From positions 62,001 to 126,000 of the forward strand of contig NZ_AEYW01000013.1 of assembly GCF_000192475.1 (NCBI RefSeq): a DNA stretch of 64,000 bases. Direction: 5' to 3'. This DNA comes from Ruegeria conchae (lineage in GTDB: Bacteria > Pseudomonadota > Alphaproteobacteria > Rhodobacterales > Rhodobacteraceae). The notes below the pieces were generated by a model. That model worked only from the letters and a program-made list of their open reading frames with translations, was not told the origin of the DNA and made no database searches. The stretch's first letter is position 1. The number at the start of each line of letters is the position of its first letter. Position numbers and translations under genes: made by a program. Of the stretch, positions 44,793 through 52,851 are shown piece after piece.

Positions 44793-45878
44793 ATGAACCA
44801 GATCACCCCACAACCCGGCATTATGGACATCGCACTGTATCAGGGCGGGCAGTCACATGTTGAGGGCGTGGCTGAAGTCATCAAGCTGAGTTCCAATGAA
44901 AACCCTTTCGGACCAAGCCCCAAGGCAATCGAGGCCGTGCGCGATAGCGCAGCTTCGTTGCATCGTTATCCCAGCACCGATCACGCCAGCCTGCGCAACG
45001 CGATTGCTGAAAAGCATGGGTTGAACCCGGACCGTATTATATGCGGCGTCGGCAGTGACGAGGTGCTGCAATTCGTAGCGCAGGCCTATGCCGGGCCGGG
45101 CGATGAGGTGATTTATACCGAGCATGGGTTTTCCATGTACCCAATCATCGCGCGCATGGCTGGGGCGACCCCGGTCATGGTTTCCGAGCGGGATCGCCGA
45201 GTGGACGTGGATAACATCCTTGCTTCGGTCACAGGCCGGACACGGATTGTCTTTGTAACCAATCCAGGGAACCCGACTTCAACAATGGTTTCTGACGCAG
45301 AGTTGGTACGATTGGCGCAGGGGTTGCCCAACGATTGCCTAATGGTGCTGGATGGCGCCTATGCAGAATTTGTCGACGGTTTTGATGGCGGGGCAGGGTT
45401 GGTTGACCGGTTTAGCAACGTCATCATGACCCGAACATTCTCCAAGGTGTACGGTCTTGGGGGCATGCGCGTTGGCTGGGGCTATGCAGCGAAAGAGATA
45501 ATCGACGTGCTGAACCGCGTCCGGCAGCCCTTCAATCTGTCTTTGACCGCTCTGGCAGCCGCAGAAGCCGCTGTAGGCGACGAAGAATATCTGCGGTTTT
45601 GCCAGTCAGAGAATGCGCGCCTTCGCATTTGGTTGTCCGAGGAACTGGCCAAGGTTGGAGTGGCTTCAGATGCCTCCTGCACCAATTTCGTACTCGCCCG
45701 CTTTGCTGATCGGAACGAGGCTGAGGCTTGTGACGATTTCCTAAAAACTCAGGGTTTGATCGTTCGGCGGGTTGCGGGCTACAACCTGCCAAACGCTCTG
45801 CGGATTACCGTAGGTGACGAAAACGCCTGCCGCCACGTGGTTGCAGCCATTACCGCGTTCAAAGGGGGCACTGCATGA
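44793..45878 (+). CDS. hisC: Histidinol-phosphate aminotransferase
   Basis: PLP-dependent class II aminotransferase, 361 residues, converting imidazole acetol-phosphate to histidinol-phosphate. Landmarks: [19 protein letters not shown], the Asn in [22 protein letters not shown], and the PLP Lys in [19 protein letters not shown]. Because it overlaps the tyrC-like gene by four bases, it is likely also the aromatic aminotransferase for tyrosine and phenylalanine. The start is the ATG before NQITPQPG, after TTGGAGCC. Confidence 0.95.
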   Translation: MNQITPQPGIMDIALYQGGQSHVEGVAEVIKLSSNENPFGPSPKAIEAVRDSAASLHRYPSTDHASLRNAIAEKHGLNPDRIICGVGSDEVLQFVAQAYAGPGDEVIYTEHGFSMYPIIARMAGATPVMVSERDRRVDVDNILASVTGRTRIVFVTNPGNPTSTMVSDAELVRLAQGLPNDCLMVLDGAYAEFVDGFDGGAGLVDRFSNVIMTRTFSKVYGLGGMRVGWGYAAKEIIDVLNRVRQPFNLSLTALAAAEAAVGDEEYLRFCQSENARLRIWLSEELAKVGVASDASCTNFVLARFADRNEAEACDDFLKTQGLIVRRVAGYNLPNALRITVGDENACRHVVAAITAFKGGTA

Positions 45879-46795
45879 CCCAGATATACGACCGTGTGGC
45901 GCTGATTGGGCTGGGCCTAATCGCTTCCTCCATGTTCTGGGCGATCAAACGCGCCGGGCTTGCAGGCGAAGTGACGGGTTATGCCCGATCCGAGGCGACT
46001 CGTGAGACTGCGCGTCGTATCGGACTTTGCGACCGGGTATGCGATACCGCGCAAGAGGCAGTCGAAGATGCTGACCTGGTGGTCCTTTGTGTTCCTGTTG
46101 GGGCGATGGGAGCCGTGGCAGAAGATATCGCACCAGTTCTGAAGCCGGGTGCAACAGTTTCGGATGTCGGGTCGGTCAAGCGTCATGTGATCAAGGCTGT
46201 CTCGCCGCACATCCCCGATGGGGTCCATTTCATTCCTGCCCACCCTCTAGCCGGAACCGAACATTCCGGCCCCGAAGCTGGTTTCGCCGAGCTGTTTGAC
46301 AACCGCTGGTGTCTGCTGGTGCCGGTAGAAGGTTCAGATATAGACGCAATCGCACAATTGCGCACCTTCTGGGAAGGCATGGGTTCGAATGTAGATGAGA
46401 TGGACGCTGATCACCATGATTTGGTTCTTGCCGTTACCTCGCATGCTCCGCACCTGATCGCCTACACGATGGTGGGTGTCGCAGATGATCTTCGGCGGGT
46501 TACAGACACCGAAGTTATCAAATACTCGGCCGCCGGCTTCCGCGACTTTACGCGAATCGCAGCTTCGGATCCGACCATGTGGCGCGATGTGTTCTTGACC
46601 AACAAGGACGCGACGCTGGAGATTCTAGGACGCTTCACAGAAGAACTCTTTGCACTTCAACGGGCTATCCGCACAGGTGACGGAGAGCAATTGTTCGACT
46701 ACTTTACGCGCACTCGGGCAATCCGCCGAGGCATTATCGATGCTGGGCAGGATACGGATGCACCAGATTTTGGGCGGGGAAAGACATCGACATGA
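45875..46795 (+). CDS. tyrC: Prephenate/arogenate dehydrogenase
   Basis: NAD(P)-dependent oxidative decarboxylase of tyrosine biosynthesis, 306 residues. [19 protein letters not shown] is the Rossmann motif. [33 protein letters not shown] and [15 protein letters not shown] hold the conserved active-site His residues. The third GxGxxG glycine is replaced by Ala (GLGLIA), common in this family. Translationally coupled to hisC upstream and to the extensin-like gene downstream. Whether prephenate or arogenate is preferred cannot be read from sequence. Confidence 0.94.
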   Translation: MTQIYDRVALIGLGLIASSMFWAIKRAGLAGEVTGYARSEATRETARRIGLCDRVCDTAQEAVEDADLVVLCVPVGAMGAVAEDIAPVLKPGATVSDVGSVKRHVIKAVSPHIPDGVHFIPAHPLAGTEHSGPEAGFAELFDNRWCLLVPVEGSDIDAIAQLRTFWEGMGSNVDEMDADHHDLVLAVTSHAPHLIAYTMVGVADDLRRVTDTEVIKYSAAGFRDFTRIAASDPTMWRDVFLTNKDATLEILGRFTEELFALQRAIRTGDGEQLFDYFTRTRAIRRGIIDAGQDTDAPDFGRGKTST

Positions 46796-47613
46796 GAGGC
46801 TTGAGCAGCAGCTTTTTGATAGGTTTCATCGTATTGACGGCAACGACTTCACATTCCGCTGCGCCTGAAGCCTCTCTTGTGCCGCTGACACGCCCAGGGA
46901 CCTCCGAGGTGGTAACAACAGTTGTCACTTCCAACGTCCGCCCCATCCTAAGGCCTGCTTCACCTCAGGTAACAGCCGCGGCGGCCCGACCCGTTGATCT
47001 CCCATTATTTGGGCCAGAGAAATCGATCCGGCCATTCGTTCGACCAGAACAATTGGAACAGCAAGTTCTCTTCAAGAAACGCAAGCTGCGCAAAACCTCG
47101 GTGTGCGGTGACATCTACATACAGGGCAAGGCGGTCGGGCGCGTTAACGGCAAGATCAAAGCCTGTGGGATCAAGGACGCGGTTCAGATCACATCGGTTT
47201 CGGGGGTCAAATTAAGCCGCCCTTCAACGATGGATTGCGGAACAGCGCAGGCACTGAACAAATGGGTCGACAAAGCCGTTATACCCACGTTCAAACGACG
47301 TGGTCCGGTGGTCGAACTGCAGGTCGCCGCGCACTACGCTTGTCGAACGCGGAACAACCGCAAAGGGGCGCGAATTTCCGAACACGGCAAGGGACGCGCC
47401 ATCGACATATCGGGTTTCAAGATGGCGGATGGTGAGGTGGTGACAGTCCTGGATGGCTGGCGCAAAAATCCGTCCAAGAAGCAACTAACCAAAGTCTGGC
47501 GCGGCGCTTGTGGGCCGTTTGGCACGGTACTGGGGCCAAACTCGGATCGCTATCATCGGGATCATTTCCACCTTGATACCGCGCGGTATCGAAGCGGTAC
47601 TTATTGCCGTTAA
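46792..47613 (+). CDS. Extensin-like C-terminal domain protein (predicted zinc peptidase fold)
   Basis: A 273-residue exported protein with a signal peptide (SSSFLIGFIVLTATTSHSAA), a Pro-rich linker, then the extensin-like C domain. CGTAQALNKWVDKAV, HYACRTRNN, ARISEHGKGRAIDISGF (His and Asp metal ligands) and DRYHRDHFHLD (HxH) match D-Ala-D-Ala carboxypeptidase-type zinc folds (M15 relatives). A role in peptidoglycan turnover is likely but unproved. It overlaps tyrC by four bases at its start and the convergent DUF2125 gene at its end. Confidence 0.88.
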   Translation: MRGLSSSFLIGFIVLTATTSHSAAPEASLVPLTRPGTSEVVTTVVTSNVRPILRPASPQVTAAAARPVDLPLFGPEKSIRPFVRPEQLEQQVLFKKRKLRKTSVCGDIYIQGKAVGRVNGKIKACGIKDAVQITSVSGVKLSRPSTMDCGTAQALNKWVDKAVIPTFKRRGPVVELQVAAHYACRTRNNRKGARISEHGKGRAIDISGFKMADGEVVTVLDGWRKNPSKKQLTKVWRGACGPFGTVLGPNSDRYHRDHFHLDTARYRSGTYCR

Positions 47614-48611
47614 CGGAGAACCAGCCGGGGTGCAGGGCCCAGTGGCAAAGGCCCCAAGGCGACGAACCCGTCGCGGAAATTCAGTTGTAAATCCAGCGCA
47701 TTTGGATTGCCGCCCAAACCGGCCATGAACCCCAAAGCGCGGGTCACCGGATCAACTGCCTGATCAGGAAGTGCGCCTGCAGCATTTGCCATCGCGATCA
47801 TATCGCGCCAATTTTCCGCCTTCATCGCGATTTCACCGGTTGGGATGCCTTGTTCGTCTACATTCAATTCTCCGGTGGCGAACAGACGCAACTCTCCCCA
47901 TTTCACCTCTGCCAAGCGCAGATCCATCTCGACGGGTTGAGGGCGACGCTGCTCAAGCGCCGAGCGATCCCAAGGTTTGTCGAAAGTGACAAACATATCC
48001 AGTTCAAGTGTTTCGAACGATTGCGGTAGGGTCGAGGATGAACGCATCAGACGCCTCAGATCATCACCGGGTGTAAATCCGTCGACATTTGCCGTAATCC
48101 CATAGCTTTCGGGTGCTCCGGATTGTTCCATCACAAGACCCAGCGTTTGACCACCAGCCTGCGGATCACCTTCGGTGGTCAGCAACCAGCGTTCAGAAGT
48201 CAGCGCCATTTTCTCGAGTACCAGTGCGACGCCAGGTTGGAGGTGCAGTTCGGCTTGTAGCTCCTCAGCCTGAACGGTTGTGGTCTGGTCGAAATAGGAC
48301 AGGCGCTGTGGCGTGCTGGCAAAGCGCAGCATCTGACGGCCAGGCCAGATTGCTGGGCTTTGGAACTCGATCCAATCCGCGCTCCATGCCGTTCCGTTAA
48401 CTGGATCGGCCAAAGCGGGGTTGTCTAGGCGCGTGATGTGCTGAAACGGATAGCCGGCTGTTGTCACGTCTGAGAAGTCAGCCTGCCAGCCCAATTCCTG
48501 CTGCCTGTCAAACCAACCAGTCAGTGCATTGCGCAGCCCGTAACCGGCCACAAACCAGTAGGCGCTCCACGCAAGGGCGATAAATACAAAAACGCGTATC
48601 AGGCGACGCAT
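47610..48611 (-). CDS. DUF2125 domain-containing protein
   Basis: A 333-residue alphaproteobacterial protein with one N-terminal membrane helix (LIRVFVFIALAWSAYWFVAG) and a large periplasmic part. DUF2125 features: RNALTGWFDRQQELGWQADF near the start, then alternating strands through FRDGFVALGPLPLGPAPRL at the end. The fold is of the AsmA/DUF945 kind, and the function is unknown. It converges on the extensin-like gene. Confidence 0.85.
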   Translation of the reverse strand: MRRLIRVFVFIALAWSAYWFVAGYGLRNALTGWFDRQQELGWQADFSDVTTAGYPFQHITRLDNPALADPVNGTAWSADWIEFQSPAIWPGRQMLRFASTPQRLSYFDQTTTVQAEELQAELHLQPGVALVLEKMALTSERWLLTTEGDPQAGGQTLGLVMEQSGAPESYGITANVDGFTPGDDLRRLMRSSSTLPQSFETLELDMFVTFDKPWDRSALEQRRPQPVEMDLRLAEVKWGELRLFATGELNVDEQGIPTGEIAMKAENWRDMIAMANAAGALPDQAVDPVTRALGFMAGLGGNPNALDLQLNFRDGFVALGPLPLGPAPRLVLR

Positions 48612-48678
48612 GATGAATGGCCCTTTTTCCTGCCTCGGATTTGATGTTTATAGGGCCAAACAGGCAAGGACCAGTGCA

Positions 48679-49209
48679 ATGACGATGTGGGTATTCGGAT
48701 ATGGATCGCTGCTGTGGAATCCGGGTTTCCCGGTAGCCCGCAGTGAACGTGCCACCTTGCATGGCTATGCCCGGTCTTTCTGTATGCGTTCGATCCACCA
48801 TCGTGGCACCGAGGAAGATCCAGGCCTGGTGCTGGCGCTAGACGAGCAGCCCGACGCGCTCTGCACTGGATTGGCTCTGGCCGTCGAAGCAGGACATGAA
48901 GATCGCACCTTGGCGGAGCTGCGCGAGCGCGAGCTGATCTCGTCAGCATATCTTGAACGAATGCTTGATGTGCATCTGGACTGCGGGAAGATCGTGAATG
49001 CAGTGACTTACGTAATCGACGCGCATCATGTTCAGTATTGCGGTGGCCTGCCATTGGAAGAGCAAGCCCAGATCATCGCCCATGCGGTTGGCGGGCGTGG
49101 ACCGAATACCGAGTATCTCTATAATACCGCGTCGCATCTGACAGATATTGGACTGCACGACCCGGACCTTGAGTGGTTGTCGCAACGGGTGCGGACAATC
49201 AGTGCATAA
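48679..49209 (+). CDS. Gamma-glutamylcyclotransferase (ChaC-like)
   Basis: A 176-residue ChaC-type enzyme expected to cleave glutathione or gamma-glutamyl peptides to 5-oxoproline. The signature WVFGYGSLLWNPGFPVARSE begins almost at the N-terminus, and the catalytic Glu is in LRERELISSAYLE. RSIHHRGTEEDPGLVLALD is also typical. AAGGA lies 8 bases before the chosen ATG. A second ATG two codons later is equally possible. Divergent from the DUF2125 gene. Confidence 0.9.
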   Translation: MTMWVFGYGSLLWNPGFPVARSERATLHGYARSFCMRSIHHRGTEEDPGLVLALDEQPDALCTGLALAVEAGHEDRTLAELRERELISSAYLERMLDVHLDCGKIVNAVTYVIDAHHVQYCGGLPLEEQAQIIAHAVGGRGPNTEYLYNTASHLTDIGLHDPDLEWLSQRVRTISA

Positions 49210-49277
49210 ACTCTTGGCGTCGCGGGACGAACTTCGTTAGGTTCAGCCCAGAGCAGACAATACCAGGAGCCACGCGC

Positions 49278-50456
49278 ATGGCGCAGGCACATCAGGGCGT
49301 GAGACCGCATTTCTCACAACCGATCCGTCAAATCTTGATGATGCTGATTGCAATCGGGCTGTCGGGGCTAGGCGTGTTCATGGCGCTGCCCTATGTGCTG
49401 CCCGTCGTTCAAGCCAATCTGTATCTTAACGGATTCATCCTGCTGGTATTTGTCATCGGTGTTGCCGCCTGTTTTCTGCAAGTTACGCAGTTGATTGGCT
49501 CGGTTCGCTGGATCGAAGCTTTCATCGGCGGGGTCGAGCGGGACGATGCGCGCCCGCCGCAATTGTTGGCTCCGCTGGCATCGCTTCTACGTGAACGGGG
49601 TGCGCGGTCTCAGATCAGTTCCAGCTCAACCCGGTCAATCCTCGATTCCGTCGCCGAACGGGTGGAGGAGGAGCGTGAGATCACGCGTTATATCACCAAC
49701 GTGCTGATCTACCTTGGTCTTTTGGGTACCTTCTTTGGACTGGCTACAACGGTTCCGGCCATCGTCGACACAATCCGCAGCTTGAACCCTCAAGAAGGCG
49801 AGGAGGGCTTGGCCGTCTTCAATCGTCTGATGACGGGACTGGAATCACAGCTGCAGGGAATGGGTGTTGCCTTTGGCTCGTCTCTGCTGGGCCTGGCTGG
49901 ATCACTGATCGTCGGCTTGCTGGAATTATTTGCAGGTCATGGCCAGAACCGCTTTTACCGTGAGTTGGAGGAATGGCTGTCATCAATTACCCGCGTCGGA
50001 TTTGCGGCGGGTGATGAAGGGGGCGCCGAACTGGCCGTACTGACACCGGTTCTTGATGCGATGTCCGAGCAGATGGATGCCCTGCAGGATATGTTCTCGG
50101 CGCAAGAAGTTGACCGGATCAATGTCTCAACCAAACTGGGTCAATTGGTTGATGTGATCGGGGAAATGAACCAACGGCAAGCCCAGACCGAAGGCGTTAC
50201 GGCGGCATTGGAACGTGTGGCGCTGGGGCAAGATGCACTGCTGGATCATATGCGAGAACACGGCGCGGGTGAGGGGATCGATGCCGAAAGCCGGATGCGC
50301 CTACGATCGATGGATGTACAGCTACTGCGTATTCTCGAAGAGATTTCCGCCGGTCGTCAGGACAGCATGAACGAGCTGCGCAAGGATTTCGAGCTACTGG
50401 TCAAAGCACTCACTCTTCCACGCGGCGCGGTGCGTAGCTCTCCGGAAGGAGAGTAA
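49278..50456 (+). CDS. ExbB/MotA-like membrane protein of an ExbB-OmpA pair
   Basis: A 392-residue inner-membrane protein with four helices near residues 19-45, 48-72, 138-165 (YLGLLGTFFGLATTVPAIVD) and 194-220 (GMGVAFGSSLLGLAGSLIVG). The last two carry the MotA/TolQ/ExbB channel signature. The C-terminal 160 residues are soluble and helical. It lies three bases before the OmpA-domain gene, so both form one complex, probably a proton-driven unit that pulls on or senses the cell wall. No ExbD or TolR gene is present. The start is the ATG after CAGGAG. Confidence 0.85.
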   Translation: MAQAHQGVRPHFSQPIRQILMMLIAIGLSGLGVFMALPYVLPVVQANLYLNGFILLVFVIGVAACFLQVTQLIGSVRWIEAFIGGVERDDARPPQLLAPLASLLRERGARSQISSSSTRSILDSVAERVEEEREITRYITNVLIYLGLLGTFFGLATTVPAIVDTIRSLNPQEGEEGLAVFNRLMTGLESQLQGMGVAFGSSLLGLAGSLIVGLLELFAGHGQNRFYRELEEWLSSITRVGFAAGDEGGAELAVLTPVLDAMSEQMDALQDMFSAQEVDRINVSTKLGQLVDVIGEMNQRQAQTEGVTAALERVALGQDALLDHMREHGAGEGIDAESRMRLRSMDVQLLRILEEISAGRQDSMNELRKDFELLVKALTLPRGAVRSSPEGE

Positions 50457-50459
50457 CGG

Positions 50460-52139
50460 ATGGCGCTGTCTCGCCGCACAGGTCAACGGTTCTCGGGCTC
50501 GGTCTGGCCCGGTTTCGTGGACGCAATGACCGGCTTGCTGATGGTTTTGACCTTTGTGTTGACCATCTTCATGGTTGTCCAGTTTGTGCTGCGCGAGACC
50601 ATTTCAGGCCAAGAGGATGAACTGACCGCGCTGTCCGACGAAATCGCAGCACTGGCTGGGGCGCTGGGGTTGGAAGAGCGGGAAAACAGCCGTCTTCAAG
50701 CTCGATTGGGGACGCTGAACACGACCCTGAATCGGGTCGAAGATGATTTGGCGCAAGCACAAGGACGCATCACCGACTTCGAGGCGCAGGTCGCCGCGTT
50801 GCTTGCTGATCAGGAGCGGGCACAGGGAGATATTACGGCGCTGGAAACTCAGCGTGATGAACTGCTGACCGAACAAGAGGCCCTCAATCTGGCGCTTGCC
50901 CAAAGTCGGCAGGAAATCGACGCGCAAGCCGAAGTCGCGCGTCTGGCCGCTGCACGGCGCGAAGCGCTTGAGGCCTTGATTGCCGACCTTGAAACCAACA
51001 AAGATGCTCAAGCCCTTCAAATCACTGAGCTTGAGCAACAACTGACCGAAGAAGTAGCCGCGCGTCTGGCCGAGGCGGCTGCGGCGGAAACCTTGCGCAA
51101 TCGTTTGCAGGATGCAGATGCCGAGCTGACCGCGATGACACTCGCATTGGAAGCACAACGCAAGGAAGCCGAAGAAACACTGACCTTGCTGGCCGCAGCG
51201 CGGGCCGCGCAGGCAGAGTTGGAGCAGAAATTTGGCGAAATCAATGCCGAAGAGTTAAGAGCTCAGCTTCAGGCTGCGCTAGAGGCACAAACGCAAGCTC
51301 AGGCGCAGGTCGACGAACAAAAGTCACTCGCAGACGAGCGTGCTGCGCTCTTGGCTTTGGCACAAGATACACTTGCGTCAGAGAAAGAGATATCGGCAGA
51401 GGCGCAGCGGCAGACCGCCCTGTTAAATCAGCAGATGTCGGCGTTGCGCAGCCAGCTTGGATCATTGCAGGCGCTTTTGGATGATTATGAAGATCGAAAT
51501 GCGGCAGCCGAAATTCAGGTTCAAACGCTGGGACAGGATTTGAATGCGGCCCTCGCGCGTGCGGCCTCGGAAGAGCGCCGCCGAAGGTTGCTGGAAGAGG
51601 CCGAGCGTATTCGTCTTGAGGCCGAAGCAGAGGAACTCGCCGGTCAAAACCAGGAGCTGACAGCACAGGCGGAAGATCTGCAACGTTACCGCTCGGAATT
51701 CTTCGGGCGTTTGCGGGATGTGCTGGGCGATCAGGAAGGTGTTCGGATCGAGGGTGACAGATTCGTATTCTCGTCCGAGGTTCTTTTTGCCACAGGCTCG
51801 GCAGAGTTGTCTGTCGAAGGCCGCCAAGAGGTCGCCAAGGTCGCCAATATTCTGCGTAGTGTCGCCGCAGAAATCCCTGGTGGATTGAACTGGGTCATCC
51901 GGGTCGATGGGCATACCGACAATGTACCGCTTGTGAGTACTGGACGGTATCGCGACAATTGGGAACTCAGCCAGGGCCGCGCTTTGTCTGTGGTGCGCTA
52001 TATGGTTGATGCGCTGGGTATTCCTCCGGATCGGCTTGCAGCAAACGGGTTCGGGGAATTCCAGCCCGTTAACCCAGCGGACACCCCCGAGGCCCGTGCG
52101 CAGAATCGTCGGATCGAGTTGAAACTGACCGAGCGGTAA
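50460..52139 (+). CDS. OmpA/MotB-domain protein with long coiled coil
   Basis: A 559-residue protein: one membrane helix near residues 20-43 (MTGLLMVLTFVLTIFMVVQF), a long Glu/Gln/Ala-rich coiled coil from about 50 to 410 with heptad-like repeats (LAQAQGRITDFEAQVAALLA, TEQEALNLALAQSRQEI), and a C-terminal OmpA peptidoglycan-binding domain from about 430. That domain contains VLFATGSAELSVEGRQEV and the key VDGHTDNVPL, with NRRIELKLTE at the end. This is a MotB-like stator topology with an extended stalk. It partners the ExbB-like protein upstream. Comparable pairs are conserved in roseobacters, without a known role. Confidence 0.87.
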   Translation: MALSRRTGQRFSGSVWPGFVDAMTGLLMVLTFVLTIFMVVQFVLRETISGQEDELTALSDEIAALAGALGLEERENSRLQARLGTLNTTLNRVEDDLAQAQGRITDFEAQVAALLADQERAQGDITALETQRDELLTEQEALNLALAQSRQEIDAQAEVARLAAARREALEALIADLETNKDAQALQITELEQQLTEEVAARLAEAAAAETLRNRLQDADAELTAMTLALEAQRKEAEETLTLLAAARAAQAELEQKFGEINAEELRAQLQAALEAQTQAQAQVDEQKSLADERAALLALAQDTLASEKEISAEAQRQTALLNQQMSALRSQLGSLQALLDDYEDRNAAAEIQVQTLGQDLNAALARAASEERRRRLLEEAERIRLEAEAEELAGQNQELTAQAEDLQRYRSEFFGRLRDVLGDQEGVRIEGDRFVFSSEVLFATGSAELSVEGRQEVAKVANILRSVAAEIPGGLNWVIRVDGHTDNVPLVSTGRYRDNWELSQGRALSVVRYMVDALGIPPDRLAANGFGEFQPVNPADTPEARAQNRRIELKLTER

Positions 52140-52153
52140 GCAGCAAACGGGTA

Positions 52154-52762
52154 TCAGACCAACCCGTGAATTTGGGCAAAGGGATCGTGGCTCTTGTCCT
52201 TGTGCCACGAATACTCGCACCACTTGGCAACTTCCTCGGCTCTGTCTTCTCCGTGCAACAAGGCGATAGCGCCCAGCGTCATGTCCATACCGGCAGAAAC
52301 TCCGGATGATGTCAGGAAGGGGCCATCTTCGACCCATCGCGCCTGAGGCACCCAGTCGACATTTGGCCCCTGCGTGCGGACCCACGAATACGCAGCCTTA
52401 TTCGTGGTGGCGCGCCGAGTGTCCAAAACACCAGCTTTGGCAAGAAGGGCGCTGCCGGTGCAAACACTCAGGGTGAACTCCACCTTCTCGGCGCTGATCG
52501 AGATCCAATCCAGCAGGCGGTGATTCCCGACTTCGCGGCGCGTTCCGGCACCACCGGGGACGAAGAGGATATCATAATGGGTATCGTCGCTGATAGAGTG
52601 TTCCGCGATCGCTTTCAGCTTTTGGTTGCTTTGAATTGGCCCTGGGGTTTCAGCGACAAGTTCCAATTGGAAATCGTCCTCCAGAAGACCGAACATCTCC
52701 ATCGGACCAAAGACATCCAGCAATTCAAACCCGGGAAATATCAACGCACCGATTCTACGCAA
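52154..52762 (-). CDS. DJ-1/PfpI family protein
   Basis: A 202-residue class I glutamine amidotransferase-like protein. The nucleophile elbow is SVCTGSALLAKAGVLD with the Cys, preceded by DILFVPGGAGTRREV. MRRIGALIFPGFELLDVFGP matches the subgroup that includes isonitrile hydratase and the sensor half of GlxA regulators. No DNA-binding domain follows. Substrate unknown. Its end lies 14 bases from the end of the OmpA-domain gene. Confidence 0.9.
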   Translation of the reverse strand: MRRIGALIFPGFELLDVFGPMEMFGLLEDDFQLELVAETPGPIQSNQKLKAIAEHSISDDTHYDILFVPGGAGTRREVGNHRLLDWISISAEKVEFTLSVCTGSALLAKAGVLDTRRATTNKAAYSWVRTQGPNVDWVPQARWVEDGPFLTSSGVSAGMDMTLGAIALLHGEDRAEEVAKWCEYSWHKDKSHDPFAQIHGLV

Positions 52763-52795
52763 TTCTGCACCTGTTCTCAGCCGACTTATGCAAAT

Positions 52796-52829
52796 GAAAA
52801 ACGCCTGCCAAATGAAGTTGGCAGGCGTT
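52796..52829 (-). terminator. clpA terminator
   Basis: Perfect 12-base stem AACGCCTGCCAA / TTGGCAGGCGTT with a 6-base loop. On the minus strand it is followed by TTTTTC, 22 bases after the clpA stop codon. Confidence 0.9.
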
Positions 52830-52851
52830 CAAGCAGGTTTCAAGATTAAGG

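Noticed and set aside
49278-52139. Zorya-type anti-phage system (ZorA/ZorB)
   Set aside because: The channel and OmpA-domain pair is superficially similar, but no ZorC, ZorD or ZorE gene follows. The next gene is a DJ-1 family protein on the other strand, and the surroundings are core genes.
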